DNA from: Maylandia zebra
Lineage: Eukaryota > Chordata > Actinopteri > Cichliformes > Cichlidae
Reading direction: 5' to 3'
NCBI RefSeq assembly: GCF_041146795.1
Contig: NC_135174.1
Coordinates: 6,573,878-6,637,877 of the forward strand
Length of the DNA stretch: 64,000 nucleotides
Position 1 is the first letter of the stretch, and each line of letters opens with the position of its first letter. The notes beneath the pieces were generated by a model that saw nothing but the letters and a program-made list of their open reading frames with translations, was not told where the DNA came from and searched no databases. Shown piece after piece: positions 33,840 to 46,181 of the stretch. A program made the position numbers and the translations under genes.

Positions 33840-34175
33840 GCACTGAGGTGAAAGACGAAGACAATGGTGAAGATGCTCAGATTTTGATTGGGAGTGACCA
33901 GAATAGACAGGACTGGAAATATATATACATCAGAGGGTTAGAGCGGCAAGGTTGAGATGGTTTGGACATGTGTAGAGGAGGGTTAGTCGACATATTGGAC
34001 AAGGGGTGCTGAATATTGAGCTGCCAGGCAGGAGGAAAAGAGGAAGATCTGAGAGAATATTTGTGGATGTAGTGAAGGAGGATATGGAGAGGGCTGATGT
34101 GACAGAAAAGAATGCTAGGGTGAGATGGAGGCAGATAATCTTCTGTGGCGAGCCCTGAAGGGAGCAGGATAGTAT
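33840..34175 (+). mobile_element. LINE C-terminal fragment
   Basis: The plus strand reads in one main frame, with a stop, as the end of a non-LTR retrotransposon protein ('RLRWFGH'-like start, then 'LPGRRKRGRSERIFVDVVKE' and 'ARVRWRQII'). It is immediately followed by another LINE in the opposite orientation. Confidence 0.6.
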
Positions 34176-34263
34176 TAAAAGAGCCTCCCAGAGAAGCTCA
34201 ATCTTTCAGAATGTAAGGTAGGGTGGTGTAATAGGAGCAATGGCTGTAATCTTAAAATTTCAA

Positions 34264-36680
34264 AGAAAGGTCAAGTTTATTTATATAGCACATTTCAAAC
34301 AGCCGATGCTGCACAAAGTGCTTAAAAATATAAAAATGGCATTAAGAAGCAACAATGTAATCCAGTAATAACAATATAAAACAATAATAGGACAATGAAA
34401 GAATTAAAACAATAACTAAAACTATTTCCAATAAGACCAAAATGCTTGCGCCATAGTGTGTCAAAAGCCAGGGCATAAAAATGTGTCTTTAGTAATGATT
34501 TAAATTGCTCAAGTGTTTGTGCAGATCTAATATTTAGGGGGAGACTATTCCAAAGTCTGGGACCTGCCACAGAGAAGGATCTATCACCACGAGATTTGAG
34601 ATAAGTCCGTGGGATGGACTGCATTAATTTTGGGCTACACGTCATGGTTTTTCCTGGAGCATAAGCAGAGAGGAGCTCAGATAGGTAAGGAGGAGCTCGG
34701 GCGTTAAGTGACTTAAAAACAAAAAGTAAAAGTTTAAATTGGATCCCATAAGAGACAGGAAGCCAGTGTAAAGAAGCTAAAACTGGGGTTATATGCTCTC
34801 TCCGTTTGGTACCAGTTAGCAGGTGAGCAGCTGCATTTTGAACCATCTGAAGACGATGGATGGTGGCCTGATCTAGACCATAATACAATGAATTGCAGTA
34901 GTTCAATCTGCAAGTAAGAAAAAGGTGAATAACACGTTCAAAGACGTTAGCCGGGAGGTATGGCTTTACCTTGGCTAGCTGTCTTAACTGAAAGAAGCAG
35001 GACTGAACTTCTGCACTCACCTGCTTATTCAATTTAAAAGAACCATCAAAGTAGACACCGAGGTTTTTTATGCCAACGTCAAGGCAGCGTAATAAGAGCT
35101 GGGGATGGTCTGACCCTGCTTTTAAAGGTAGATAAACTTGCAAATCATCAGCAAAACATTGAAATGAAATGCTGTACCGCGAGAAGATGGAGCCCAATGG
35201 CAACAGCTAGAGTGCGAACAGGGCAGGACCCAAAATAGAGCCTTGAGGTAGACTGTATTTAAGAGGGGCTATTTTGGAGTTGTGGGGGCCCGTATCGACA
35301 TGAAAAGACCTTTCTGACAAGTAGGACCAAAACCACTGTAGGGCAGATCCTTTTAGGCCAGCATGAAATTCTAGCCGTGATAACAGGATGTCATGGTCGA
35401 CCGTGTCAAAAGCTGCTGACAAGTCCAACAATAAAAGGGCAGCAGGGCTGCCAGAGTCCAGAGTTAAAAGAATATCGTTAAAAATCTTTAAAAGTGCCGT
35501 CTCAGTGCTATGAAGTGATTTAAAACCATTGAAAATTTTCAGAGATCATATTAAAGTCAAGGTGGGCCTGCAACTGTAAGTAGACCACTTTCTCCAAAAC
35601 TTTAGACAGAAAAGGAAGCTTTGAGATTGGCCTGTAATTGGACAGAACAGTTGGGTCGAGGTTTTTTTTTTTTAAGAAGAGGCTGAACTATACCTTGTTT
35701 AAAGCATGATGGGACGCAGCCTGTAGCAAGGGACGTATTAATTAATCTCAGGATAAAAGGCCCAACAGTATTAAAAGTGCTTTTAAGCAAGCTTGGAGGG
35801 AGACAATCAGAGGGGCAGTGTGATGATCTTAGGTTACCAACTACCGCAGTCAAGTCATTAAGGGAGACGGGATCAAACTGCTCTAAGAGCACATAGGAGA
35901 AAGACTCGGATCTGAAGCAGCGGACGACGAGACAAGAGCCCTAATCGATAGAATCTTGTCATTAAAAAAAGCTAAAAAAAAATCATTGCAAATACTTGGT
36001 GGAGGAATGGCTCCGGCATTATCACGTAAACCAAGAAAGCGATTAAGGACATTAAAAAGTACCTGAGGCCTGTGACTGTTTACTGACACTAAGTTTGAGA
36101 CAAACTGTGTCTTTGCAGTTTTTACAGCTTCTTGGTGAGCAGAAAGACGAGTCCTTAAAATCTGTAGGGAAACGTGCAATCTGTCCTTTTTCCATCTCCT
36201 TTCGGCGCGTCTGCAGTCGCGTATGTTCGTTCAACCATGGCTCTGATAAATGCTTAGCGCGCAGTCCCGACCGGAGCAATAGAGTCCAAGATATCAGTGC
36301 AGGAGGAATGAAGAATGTCCGAAAGGTCCTCAACACTTTTACAGTTGGAGTTCATTATTCCAGAATCCATAAAGGCAGCAGAAAAAGCGGCGCTGTTAGA
36401 GCATTAAGCGCTCGCTTTTTGCGCGCTGGGGCATACGGCTTATCTACCGAGCAGCGTGTTAAAGTAAGTTTTTCTCCACAGTCACAGATGCAATTTAAAA
36501 CAATACAGACATACAAATAAGACTCAGCAAAACTATCACCTTCTCTGGGATCAAACTCAACCGGCCCGTGGTCTGACCAATCAAAAATCACCCTCAAAAA
36601 ATGAGGCTCATATTTGCTGTGTGTCTCCAACACAGGAGAAGATGGAGTGATCAGCGTGATAAAAAAAAAAACCCCAAACA
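34264..36680 (-). mobile_element. L2-like LINE, 5'-truncated and decayed
   Basis: Consecutive minus-strand frames (36179-35883, 35892-35602, 35431-35207, 35203-34322) together form most of an RT protein. 'LDLSAAFDTVDHDIL', 'LPQGSILGPALFAL' and 'FQCFADDLQVYLPL' are RT motifs (catalytic FADD visible), followed by the long C-terminal region 'LASLHWLPVSYGIQFK'. Near 36355-36600 lie remnants of the APE endonuclease ending. The 3' end at about 34264 has 'tttatttatatagcacatt'. Several frameshifts and stops separate the pieces, so it is dead. Confidence 0.85.
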
Positions 36681-37725
36681 AACAAAAAAATCTATATTCT
36701 GAGAATTAAAACAACAACAACAAATAAACAAGATGATGAGGAGAAAAAAGACAAAATGCATAAAAAAAAAGTCAGAATTCTGAGAGTAGAGAAAGAACTT
36801 TGACTTTTTCCCCTTCAAGTCTTTGGAAAATAAAAAAGTCAGGGTAATTTTTTTCTTTCCCCTAGTGGGCAAAATCCTCTCTTATAATAGTACAATGTTG
36901 GCTTAACATCACTTAAAAAACAACAACTAAAAAAAAAACCTGGTTTTCTCCTTCCCTGTAGCTGATAAATCCTGGATCCCCTGCTCAGAACTGGCTGCTG
37001 TTGCTCTTTTCTTCACCATTACCGCCTTCCTCAGCCTTCATGCCTCAGCCTTCATGCCTCAACACACAACTACATGATCTAAACATGGAAAATGAACTGG
37101 TACTGGTTTTCTATTCTAATTGCACACTGAAGGCACTTTCTACTACAAGCCTCATTATGCCTTTACTTTATGTCTTTCTTCTTACTTACTCAGAATAATC
37201 ACTGGTTTGGCTTTTCGATCAGTTGTCTTGTCTGTATGTTGTTGATATACAGACTTTGAGGGACCATCGATCGACTCATTCAAGCTTCTGATTGGTAAAC
37301 TAACTGCTGTAACTCCTGCTTCTGTTTTCTTTGTAATATTTTCAGTTAAACATATCATGTAAATTATTTGCAAACGATTGAATTCTGTTTTAATCTGCAT
37401 TTTACACAGAATCCCAAAATAATTTGGAAACAACAGTTAATTGAACTATTCAAATGCTATTAATAAACCTAAGGAGGAGGAAGAAGAAAAAAAGATAAAT
37501 TGCTTTAAAATTTACACTAAAATAGGAACTATGGAAACCACTTTTCTGTCTTGTCAGGGTATGGAGCAGTGTACTGAGTGCTTAATGCCCAAGAAAAAGT
37601 CCCCTCTCTAAAAATTCTGTTGTTCTAGACATGTGCGCTGTATATGTAAAAGCTTGTGAGACTAGGATACCCTTGGACGTTTACACTGATTTAAAGCAAG
37701 GCCGATGTTCTCATAAGCAGTTCAG
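36681..37725. repeat. A-rich and simple repeats; no gene
   Basis: Runs of A and 'aaaagtcagaattctgag'-type degenerate repeats up to about 36850, then unique-looking sequence with no supported feature. Confidence 0.5.
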
Positions 37726-37727
37726 GA

Positions 37728-38008
37728 AAGATGGTAAATGGACTGATTCTTATATAGCGCTTTTCTTCTCTCCCGGAGTCCAAACAACATGCCTCACTCA
37801 CCCATTCACACAAGCACTTCTAAGCTCAAGTGCAACCTAAACTACATTCACACACATTCATACTCCAATGAACGCATTGGAGGGCAACTTGGGGTTAGTA
37901 TCTTGCCCAAGGATATTTGGCATACAGACTGGGGAAGCCAAGGATTGAACCACCAACCTTCCGATCAGTAGCTGATCTGCTCGACCACCTGAGCCACAGC
38001 CACCCTTT
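37728..38008 (-). mobile_element. tRNA-derived SINE
   Basis: On the minus strand the head reads 'gtggctcaggtggtcgagc' (box A) and then 'ggttggtggttcaatcc' (box B). The body has 'gggcaagatactaacccc', and the tail ends 'atagcg...' with 'agtccatttaccat'. The element is well preserved. Confidence 0.75.
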
Positions 38009-38009
38009 C

Positions 38010-41000
38010 TTTTCTTTCACATAAAGAAATGTTTTCTGAAATAATCAACTTACAAAGCCATCTTTTCAGTGAAGTACATGCAAACCTGTAAATGCAAACC
38101 TTGTTGATCATGAAAAACGTTCAGCACTGATATAAATGATCTGTTTTGCGTTTCGACCCAGTGTTTGTTACTGATAGATGCTAAAGACCTTATTTTGACA
38201 TCTGGACTTCACGTTCCTGTCTTAGATTTGCAGACTAGAGGTAATTCTAATATCTGACATTTGAATTTGAAACTCCAGCTAGTTTAGTGTAAAGTCAGGC
38301 GAAAACAGGTAACCAGGCTCAGTTTGAAACAGGTCTCCAGGAAAGCCGCTGGGCTGGGCTTTGTGACCAAACATCATGTAACCTTCACACCATTTGCTCT
38401 GGTACAAAGAAAAGCCTCTGTAGTTCAACAGAAGTTGTGTTTCTATCCGTTTCTTGGCCTGCAGCAGTGTCTTCTTTTGAAGTTTCTGCTGCCTGGCACC
38501 TTCATGACGAGGACAAGCCTAAATAAAATCATTAGTCCTGCTCAAGGAATTTCTTGGAATGTATAACAGCCTTAAAAATCTTTGTTATGGTAGTACTAAA
38601 GCAGTGAGACATACTGTTTTGTGAGCCTTTGCTATGTTTACAGGTGAATTTAGTTACCTTTGGACAAAATCAGCTGTGCCCCCTTCTCCAGTCTTGCAGT
38701 GCTAAACTAAGCTAACCAGCTGTTGGCTGATTGGTAACTGTCAAAAATGATTGGAAGGTTTCCAAGCCTTCTCCTTCTTCTTTTGGGTCTGCTTGCACTT
38801 AGCAAAGAAGTTTAAAGATTCATTATCGCCACCCACTGGACGGGAGTGTGGATCAGACACTTGGCAGAGGGAGAAAACAAAATCAAAACCTCTCCTGTTC
38901 TTCTTACCAACTTTGGCAAAGTAGTGACACATCAGAATAACATATACTTATGTGCAGTTGTTTGAACTAATTATTTTGGAGTCTTCTGAATTTTTTGTTT
39001 TGTTTGTTTGTTGTTTCCTCCACATCCTGGATCTCAATTGTTTTTTAAAATTATGGTACTGCTTAAAAGCTATGGAACGCGTTCCATAAAAAGCAGGGTC
39101 CATACCGCAAACCCCAAGAGTTTAAATTAATTCTGCCAATTCTGTCCAGAGAAACTGTCAAACATCCATACACTTAGCATTCTGTGGCTTAGAGAAAATC
39201 CAAAATAAATGTGAACTTCTTCACCCAATTCTTGTTTTTAAAGTCATTAAAGAAACATGTTATACAATCGTTCAAACCTGGAAAAAGAACAATTCAAAGA
39301 AAAAATTAAAAGCCACAATAACACACAGTCTGACTCCAAATCCTTGACATTGCAAGACAACTGTTTTTGTATTTTCCTTGTCCACATGCAAACACAGATA
39401 TGGAGTTTGTTAAAATGTATACACTATAAGGAACTTTTCCAAAACCTTTGTTTTCAGCGACCTAAAATGTCGTATACGTGTGCACGAAGAGTAGAAACAG
39501 TTAAAGCTTAAAAAGCACCCCTGTACGTGGACAGGGCCTTGTAGTCCACTTTATATTAACCACCTATGTTAGCAATGTACTGGTGAGAAGAGATCTAAAA
39601 GATAAGCAGTCTTTTTTTGGCAGTTTTTTGACATCTATGTGATGTAACTGTATCACATCTGACGTATCTCTTTGAATATTTTTATATAATCTTCATATAA
39701 TATTATCACATAGTATCTTATCATAAGTGTTTTCTGCTATAAAATACCTCATAATCACACGCAGTTTAAAAGAACTAGCAAAGCATTGTGTGGAAGTATT
39801 ACAGTTTGCATGTATAAATCCTAACAGCTGTTACCTCAAGGCAATTTAAACTTTAAGTTAAGCAACCTACAATATTACAACACTACAGAATTCTTTGTGT
39901 ACCCAAAATCATCTAATTCTATAAGTGACCGTTCAGTTTCTACAGGCTAGTTGTCAAGGCCCTTGCATGTTTTTTTGAAGAATCAAAAACAACAATTGGT
40001 TGATGCTCATTGTTTTATTTAACATGACTTAAACCTAACTGTTGGGTGGCCCAGATGCCTGGCACCTTGTTCTCGGCTCATGCCAGGATAGCCAGCCTAT
40101 GAAGGAGTACGCGTCGCTTGCTTCTGGTTCTCTGGGGCTCTTATCCTTCATCTTGGTGTCTCTCTTTCTTGGGTGGGCACATATTTGTTATCAGAAATGT
40201 GTGGCCTCAGCTTGTAGACAATCTAGAGGTTGTCTTGGATAAACTAATGATTGGCACAACAGTGCGTTCATATCATAATTTGCAAAAGATGTCAGGCAGG
40301 ACAGGCTGAAATCAGGGAGGGCCAGCCATCTGCCGTGACCGTTAGAGCGGGTGAGGGGAAAGTGAAAAAACAAAACAAAACACAACAGCACAACAAAACA
40401 AACCCCATAGTGATATTTGTTGGAGTAATCTGGTAATTCATTTTTAATTAAAATACTAATAGTAAAACAGTAAGACAGTGTAATCAGTGCAGTATTCAGG
40501 TATACAGCCAGATGATGGACACTGCAGTCGATGTTGTGTGGTCTTTTTGTTTACCAGCAGGAAACCTGATGAGAAACCACAAGGTTTTGGTCCTATGTGC
40601 TCTTCTTTTCAGTGCAGGTGTCTCTAGGGAACTCTTAGAGAGGCTGGGGAAGAAGGGAAGCTGGAGAACTGGCTGGGTGTGATGCACTGGTTTGCATTCA
40701 AGCTCAGCATCCTTTAAATTAGACTCACCAACAAATGCTGATCACTGCGGCTTCCTGTTCTCATCTTCATTAACTGTTTGAGTTCATCAAGATTCTTAAG
40801 CTTTAAGCATTTGGTTTTATGTGGTTGGAATCCTCATCTCATATTCAAATTGCTCTTATGATTTAAATCTCGAGTGCTCTTCATTTAGTTTTCTTGTAAA
40901 GAAACAGTATTCAGTATTAGTACCACAGTCAGTCAAGATGAACTTGAAGAGACAATAATCCATATTTCCAGGGTAGAGCTGATAGAGCCAGCTCCACAGC

Positions 41001-42186
41001 TACCAGGGCCCAGAGACCACGTATCAATGGGTTCATTAAATGAAATGTGGAGCATAACCTCTGGTGCCATGCTTCAGACAATTTCTATACAGACACCAGG
41101 AATCACTGAAGAGATGGGACGTGCCAGACTAATGTCAGTAACTTTGAATTTATGGAGGCAGTAACGGCAGTCCATGTCTTTGAGATCAACATGCAGTATT
41201 CCTGTGGAACTCAGATGTGACAGAGCATTTACTAGCTGCTATAAAATCAGCCTCATCTCTGTTATGGGGAGACCTTGGTTGCAGTCTTGTATGTAGTCAC
41301 AAAGGCTTTGATCAAGTAGTTCAAAATTTAAGCATGGTCCCTGTCAAGGAAACAGCCATACCAGTTCACAATGCTGAAGGTGTCTGGATCCAAGCTGTTT
41401 CAAAATTTCAGGGTGGATCTTGCTGACTTTGTTGGTTCCTGTGTGGTGACATTTTGGTACAAAGCTGCAGCCACCCTGTGTGACGAAAGCCTCTACTGAA
41501 GGACGAGGAGGTGCTTTGTATCACTGCAGGTGTCTCTGGAGAAGCTCTTTGAGAGACAGGTGTGAAAGAAGGGGTGACAGAGAACATCCGAGGCTGTCAA
41601 GCACTGACTAAGTGCAGTGTTTAATCAGACTCTCCAACAGATGCTGATCAGTGTCCTGTTCTCACGTTGGATATTTTGAGCCCGTTCAGGAGCCAGTATC
41701 AAATATGGAACCATCACAGCCTTTAGTCAAAAGCAAATCCACCTTTCCCACCAAACCACACATTTATACAATTTCTTCACACAAAAAAACATTTTTAACT
41801 TTAATAAACATGCCGACCAGTGGATATATCAACTTCTATGTTATAACTTTTGTCACAAACCTGTACAATCAAGAGACAGACGGCAGTCGACTTCAGTTCA
41901 TTGCAGAGTGAAGCTACTGTCTGTTTACGGAGGGTCTGTGCCACACTGCCCCCTGCTGGCAGCAAAAATGATGACAAAGCCATCAATTTACAGGAGTTAT
42001 AATAATCTCCCGCTGTGTTATCCATACGTTTCAACATACCAAGATTCCCTGGGGCAGTCCTACAGTTTGTGATGTGATTTCCCTACATTGCTACAGCGAC
42101 AAACTTCCTCAGCTATGAAATCTTCTGTTGTCCTGTATCTCTAAAAGCCAAACCCTCCTTCTGTAAACAATTTCATCAGTATCATA
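38010..42186. other. No recognised gene; weak direct repeat
   Basis: About 4 kb without a convincing exon. Segments 40610-40790 and 41525-41690 share ordered words ('tgcaggtgtctct', then 'agactc..ccaaca', then 'atgctgatca'), so they look like an old local duplication or two copies of an unrecognised repeat. Confidence 0.4.
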
Positions 42187-42190
42187 TTAA

Positions 42191-42544
42191 CCCTAGAACA
42201 CTATCGCTGGGTGATTTACACCCGAGAAAATACATTTACATGATTTCTCTCTCCTGAAGCTGTTTGCGTGTCGAGGAGCCTGTGCCATCACCAGGGAAGT
42301 CTCAAATGTCCCAGGAATGGGTGGACCAAAGACCAGCTTTCCAGAGTCATTATTTTGTTTTAGGAGTTTTATTTTTCATTTTGTTAGACATGGCACAGTT
42401 GAAAGTAAAAGAAGACCACTCTAATTTGTCATGTGTTGTCATATTTTGATATATTTGATTACTTTTCATTGGTTATATTATACCGGGTATAAATCACCCG
42501 GCATTAGTGATCGTTTTACTATTTATAGCGATAGTGTTCTAGGG
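42191..42544. mobile_element. piggyBac-type MITE, 354 bases
   Basis: The ends are perfect 18-base inverted repeats ('ccctagaacactatcgct' and its complement), flanked on both sides by TTAA (42187-42190 and 42545-42548), the piggyBac target. A second, inner pair of 'gggtgattta[ct]accc' palindromes lies near each end. There is no transposase; it depends on one in trans. Confidence 0.93.
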
Positions 42545-42755
42545 TTAAAGTGAATGACTAAACAAAGGTACAGCAGCTCTGTGTCCCCTTTAACCAGCAC
42601 AGTATCAGTACCATGAAAATGAATTAAACTGAACGATCTTTACACTTTTAATTTTTACCCTCGTGCTACTATGTGTTCAAGACTGATCATGTTTACTTTA
42701 CTCTGATAATTCACACTTTAATCTTGAGTTTACAGCCTCTATTCTGTTTCTTACA

Positions 42756-44108
42756 CACTGAACAAAAATATAAACGCAACACCTTTGTTACTGCTCCCAT
42801 TCCCCATGGGATGGACGTAGAGACCTAAAATTCATTCCAGATACACAATATAACCATCCCTCCCAAACAGTGGTCACAAATCAGTCCAAATGTGTGGTAG
42901 TGGGCACATCTGCTATATTGAGATAATCCATCCCACCTCACAGGTGTGCCACATCAGGATGCTGATCTGACATCATGAGTAGTGCACAGGTGTACCTCAG
43001 ACTGCCCACAACAAAAGGCCACCCTGGAATGTGCAGTTTTTTGTGCTATTGGGGGTCTGGGGACCCAGAACCGGTCAGTATCTGGTGTGACCACCATTTG
43101 CCTCATGCAGTGCAACACATCGTCGCATGGAGTCTATCAGATTGTCAATTGTGGCCTGTGGAATGTTGGTCCACTCCACTTCAATGGCTGTGCGAGGTTG
43201 TTGGATATTCGTGGGAACTGGTACACGCTGTCGTATACGCCGGTCAAGCACATCCCGAACATGCTCAATGGGTGACATGTCCGGTGAGTATGCTGGCCAT
43301 GCAAGAACTGGGACATTCTCAGCTGCCATCTGCCCTGAACAATGTGAACCATGATTCATCCGTGAAGCACACACCTCTCCAACGTGCCAGACGCCATCGA
43401 ATGTGAGCATTTGCCCACACAAGTCTGTTACGGCGACGAGCTGGAGTCAGGTCAAGACCCCGATGAGGACGACGGGCATGCAGTTGAGCGTCCCTGAGAC
43501 GGTTTCTGACAGTTTGTGCAGAAATTGTTTGGTTGTGCAAACCAATTGTTCCAGCAGCTGTCTGGGTGGCTGGTCTCAGACGATCTTGGAGGTGAACCTG
43601 CTGGATGTGGAGGTCCTGGGCTGGTGTGGTTACACGAGGTCTGCGGTTGTGAGGCCGGTTGGATGTGCTGCCATATTCTCTGAAACGCCTGTGGAGACGG
43701 CTTATGGTTGAGAAATGAACATTCAATGCATGGGCGACAGATCTGGTTGACATTCCTGCTGTCAGCATGCCAATTGCACGCTCCCTCATTGCTTGTGGCA
43801 TCTGTGGCATTTTGCTGTGAGACAAAACTGCACATTCCAGGGTGGCCTTTTGTTGTGGGCAGTCTGAGGTACACCTGTGCACTACTCATGATGTCAGATC
43901 AGCATCCTGATGTGGCACACCTGTGAGGTGGGATGGATTATCTCAATATGGCAGATGTGCCCACTACCACACATTTGGACTGATTTGTGACCACTGTTTG
44001 GGAGGGATGGTTATATTGTGTATCTGGAATGAATTTTAGGTCTCTACGTCCATCCCATGGGGAATGGGAGCAGTAACAAAGGTGTTGCGTTTATATTTTT
44101 GTTCAGTG
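42756..44108 (-). mobile_element. Tc1-like element family B, copy 2 (intact ends)
   Basis: Inverted repeats of about 285 bases (42756-43040 and 43824-44108) start 'cactgaacaaaaatataaac'. TA follows the right end at 44109 and a CA, probably a mutated TA, precedes the left end. Orientation is opposite to copy 1 at 6937-8266. Very few differences separate the two copies. Confidence 0.93.
43075..43810 (-). pseudogene. Tc1-like transposase, same internal deletion as copy 1
   Basis: The start at 43810 gives 'MPQMPQAMRER'; the first frame stops at 43319 after 'DESWFTLFRADG'. The second frame (43422-43075) supplies 'PAYSPDMSPIEH' and the C-terminus. The middle, including the second catalytic Asp, is deleted exactly as in copy 1. 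Two residue changes relative to copy 1 are visible in the first part (R to H in 'SVAxALN', R to C before 'FTDES'). Confidence 0.9.
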
Positions 44109-44109
44109 T

Positions 44110-46181
44110 ATATAATCAGTTGTTTTCCTGGATGATGCAGTGTTTCCAGTTAAACACCAGGTGGAGCTATTACCTAAAACATGGTAAACCATGCGCTTTG
44201 TTTACATGAGGTGAAAGTATGGGCGCATGGTTTCATACACAATTTTTTAAAGTTTAGATATTATTTTATAAGAACACTTTTTGTTTTAAAGAACCTTATT
44301 GAAAAAAATTCTTTGGTTTCAGATTTTACTTTTTCAGACTCATCAAAGTCTTAGGTTGCAGTGGATAAACAAACAAATGTAGTGCTTCACTTTTATATTT
44401 GCTTTTCCTGAATTGCCCTGAATTGATGCACAGCATCCTGGCCAGCAATCACTCAGGTTCCTTGGATGGACATTGTGGATTTTGCATTAGCTTTTATGTG
44501 CTCTTGTCTTCTCTTTCACCCAGAGCCGCCTGGCTCCACATCTGACAAGTGTGTCCATGTGTTAATGGCTTCACCTTGTGTTAAATACCTCTACTGAGGC
44601 AATTAGAGACACATGGAAGGCATTTGCTTCCCAGTGCTGCTGCACCTCTGTTTGACTGACTAATGAAGAGGAATACAGTCACAGCACAAGTGGAAACACA
44701 TGACAAGGATGTCGAACTCTGCTACAATCTGATGTTTTTTCTTTCTCTTCTTTTTTATTTTGAAAAGTGTATCCATATTGCCCGTGACCACAAACAAGAA
44801 CAGCTAGCTGTCCTTTTCAGGGTGTTCATTCTCTCCATAACTAATGTTGTCATTTATATGTGATTTGTGATGGTATGAATTGCAGGCCTTTTAATAGAAC
44901 CTTACCTCTCCCAAAAAGTATCTGTCTTTACACTTCATCTTACACAAATGCAGAAAAGACAAAAAAAGGAAGCAATATTTCACACATGATAATGATCATC
45001 ACCAGAGCTGGCACAGCTTTCATCTGATCCCTGATCAGCCTAACCATGAGTAATCAGTATGACTGCAAGAGTGGCCTTATGTAGAGTCAGTGTAGTTCAT
45101 AAATGTGTTAGTTTTCTATATATTACTAAACAGGTTGTTACTAAAACTGATATTGTGCTCACAATAACCTCAGTGTGAGTTGATGGCACTACCCTCTGAA
45201 CCAGTGTGATACGGACATACCTTAGGGCCTGTCTCCTTGAATTTGCAACATGAAATATTGAAATTTTTAATTAGTTACATTTCTAAAGAGACAGAAAGGA
45301 AAACATTAAAGAAGTAGATATCTGCAGTTTGTGAGTGAATTAGACGTCAGGTTAAAAATTACCTTGGTGAAACAGGTCCCTGACCCAAAGGAGCTTTTAG
45401 GATATACTCACAGTTATTGTTTTTTCAGATAAAGTTTATTTGTGCTTCAAGTTTTATTGCAGTAAAGAGACACCAAGAAAAGCAACTACTGATTACAGCA
45501 AGACAAGGTGTAGAACAACACAATACGTCAGTGAATGCATTATTGACTGAGCAGAAATAAGCATCACTACACCACTAAGAACCATTATTTACCATTTTGA
45601 GCATGTGATATGCACAGAAGTCAGCTAAGAATGCTAAATATCTCATTTGTCTGATTGCCTCAATGCTAATAAGTTCTGCCTTTCAGCAAGTGATTTAAAG
45701 GCCAATAGGCTGTCAGACCAGTGTTAATTTCCAGTGCTAATTTAGATTTCCTTTGAGGGATAGGAAAGACTAGGAAAGAGTAAAGAGCTTTTCATGAACT
45801 AGACTTCAGACCTGCAGTTTGAAAACCATAAGATTAAAAAGATGGCGTCATCAGCACAATATGGGTGTTTATGTCCTACATACTTCATTATTTCTTTTTC
45901 TTTCAGGTTTTTCTTTGGTCGTACAGATGATTGAAATTAACAGTGCAACCTTGCTTTTTTAACAAAAATTGAAACAAACAGTTTAAAAATAACAGTTAAT
46001 AATAATTTTAGGTACGATATTAAGTTGCAACTGTTCTTGTACTTTAAGCAGCTGCTTTATAGATTGACCCGTTATATCATGAGACTGATGTTTGCATATT
46101 GTCTTAGTCTTGCACACTCATCAACTGCATGTACTGCACATTAAAGTTCCCCAGTGAAAAAAGGTATCAAAGTACTTCATA
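44110..46181. other. No recognised gene; probable 3' UTR at right
   Basis: AT-rich sequence. A minus-strand AATAAA near 45437 could end the transcript of the gene at 46182-46886. Confidence 0.4.

Noticed and set aside
40610..41690. Direct repeat taken as a possible duplicated gene
   Set aside because: The matching words are short and scattered, with no shared reading frame; at most an old duplication or unrecognised repeat.
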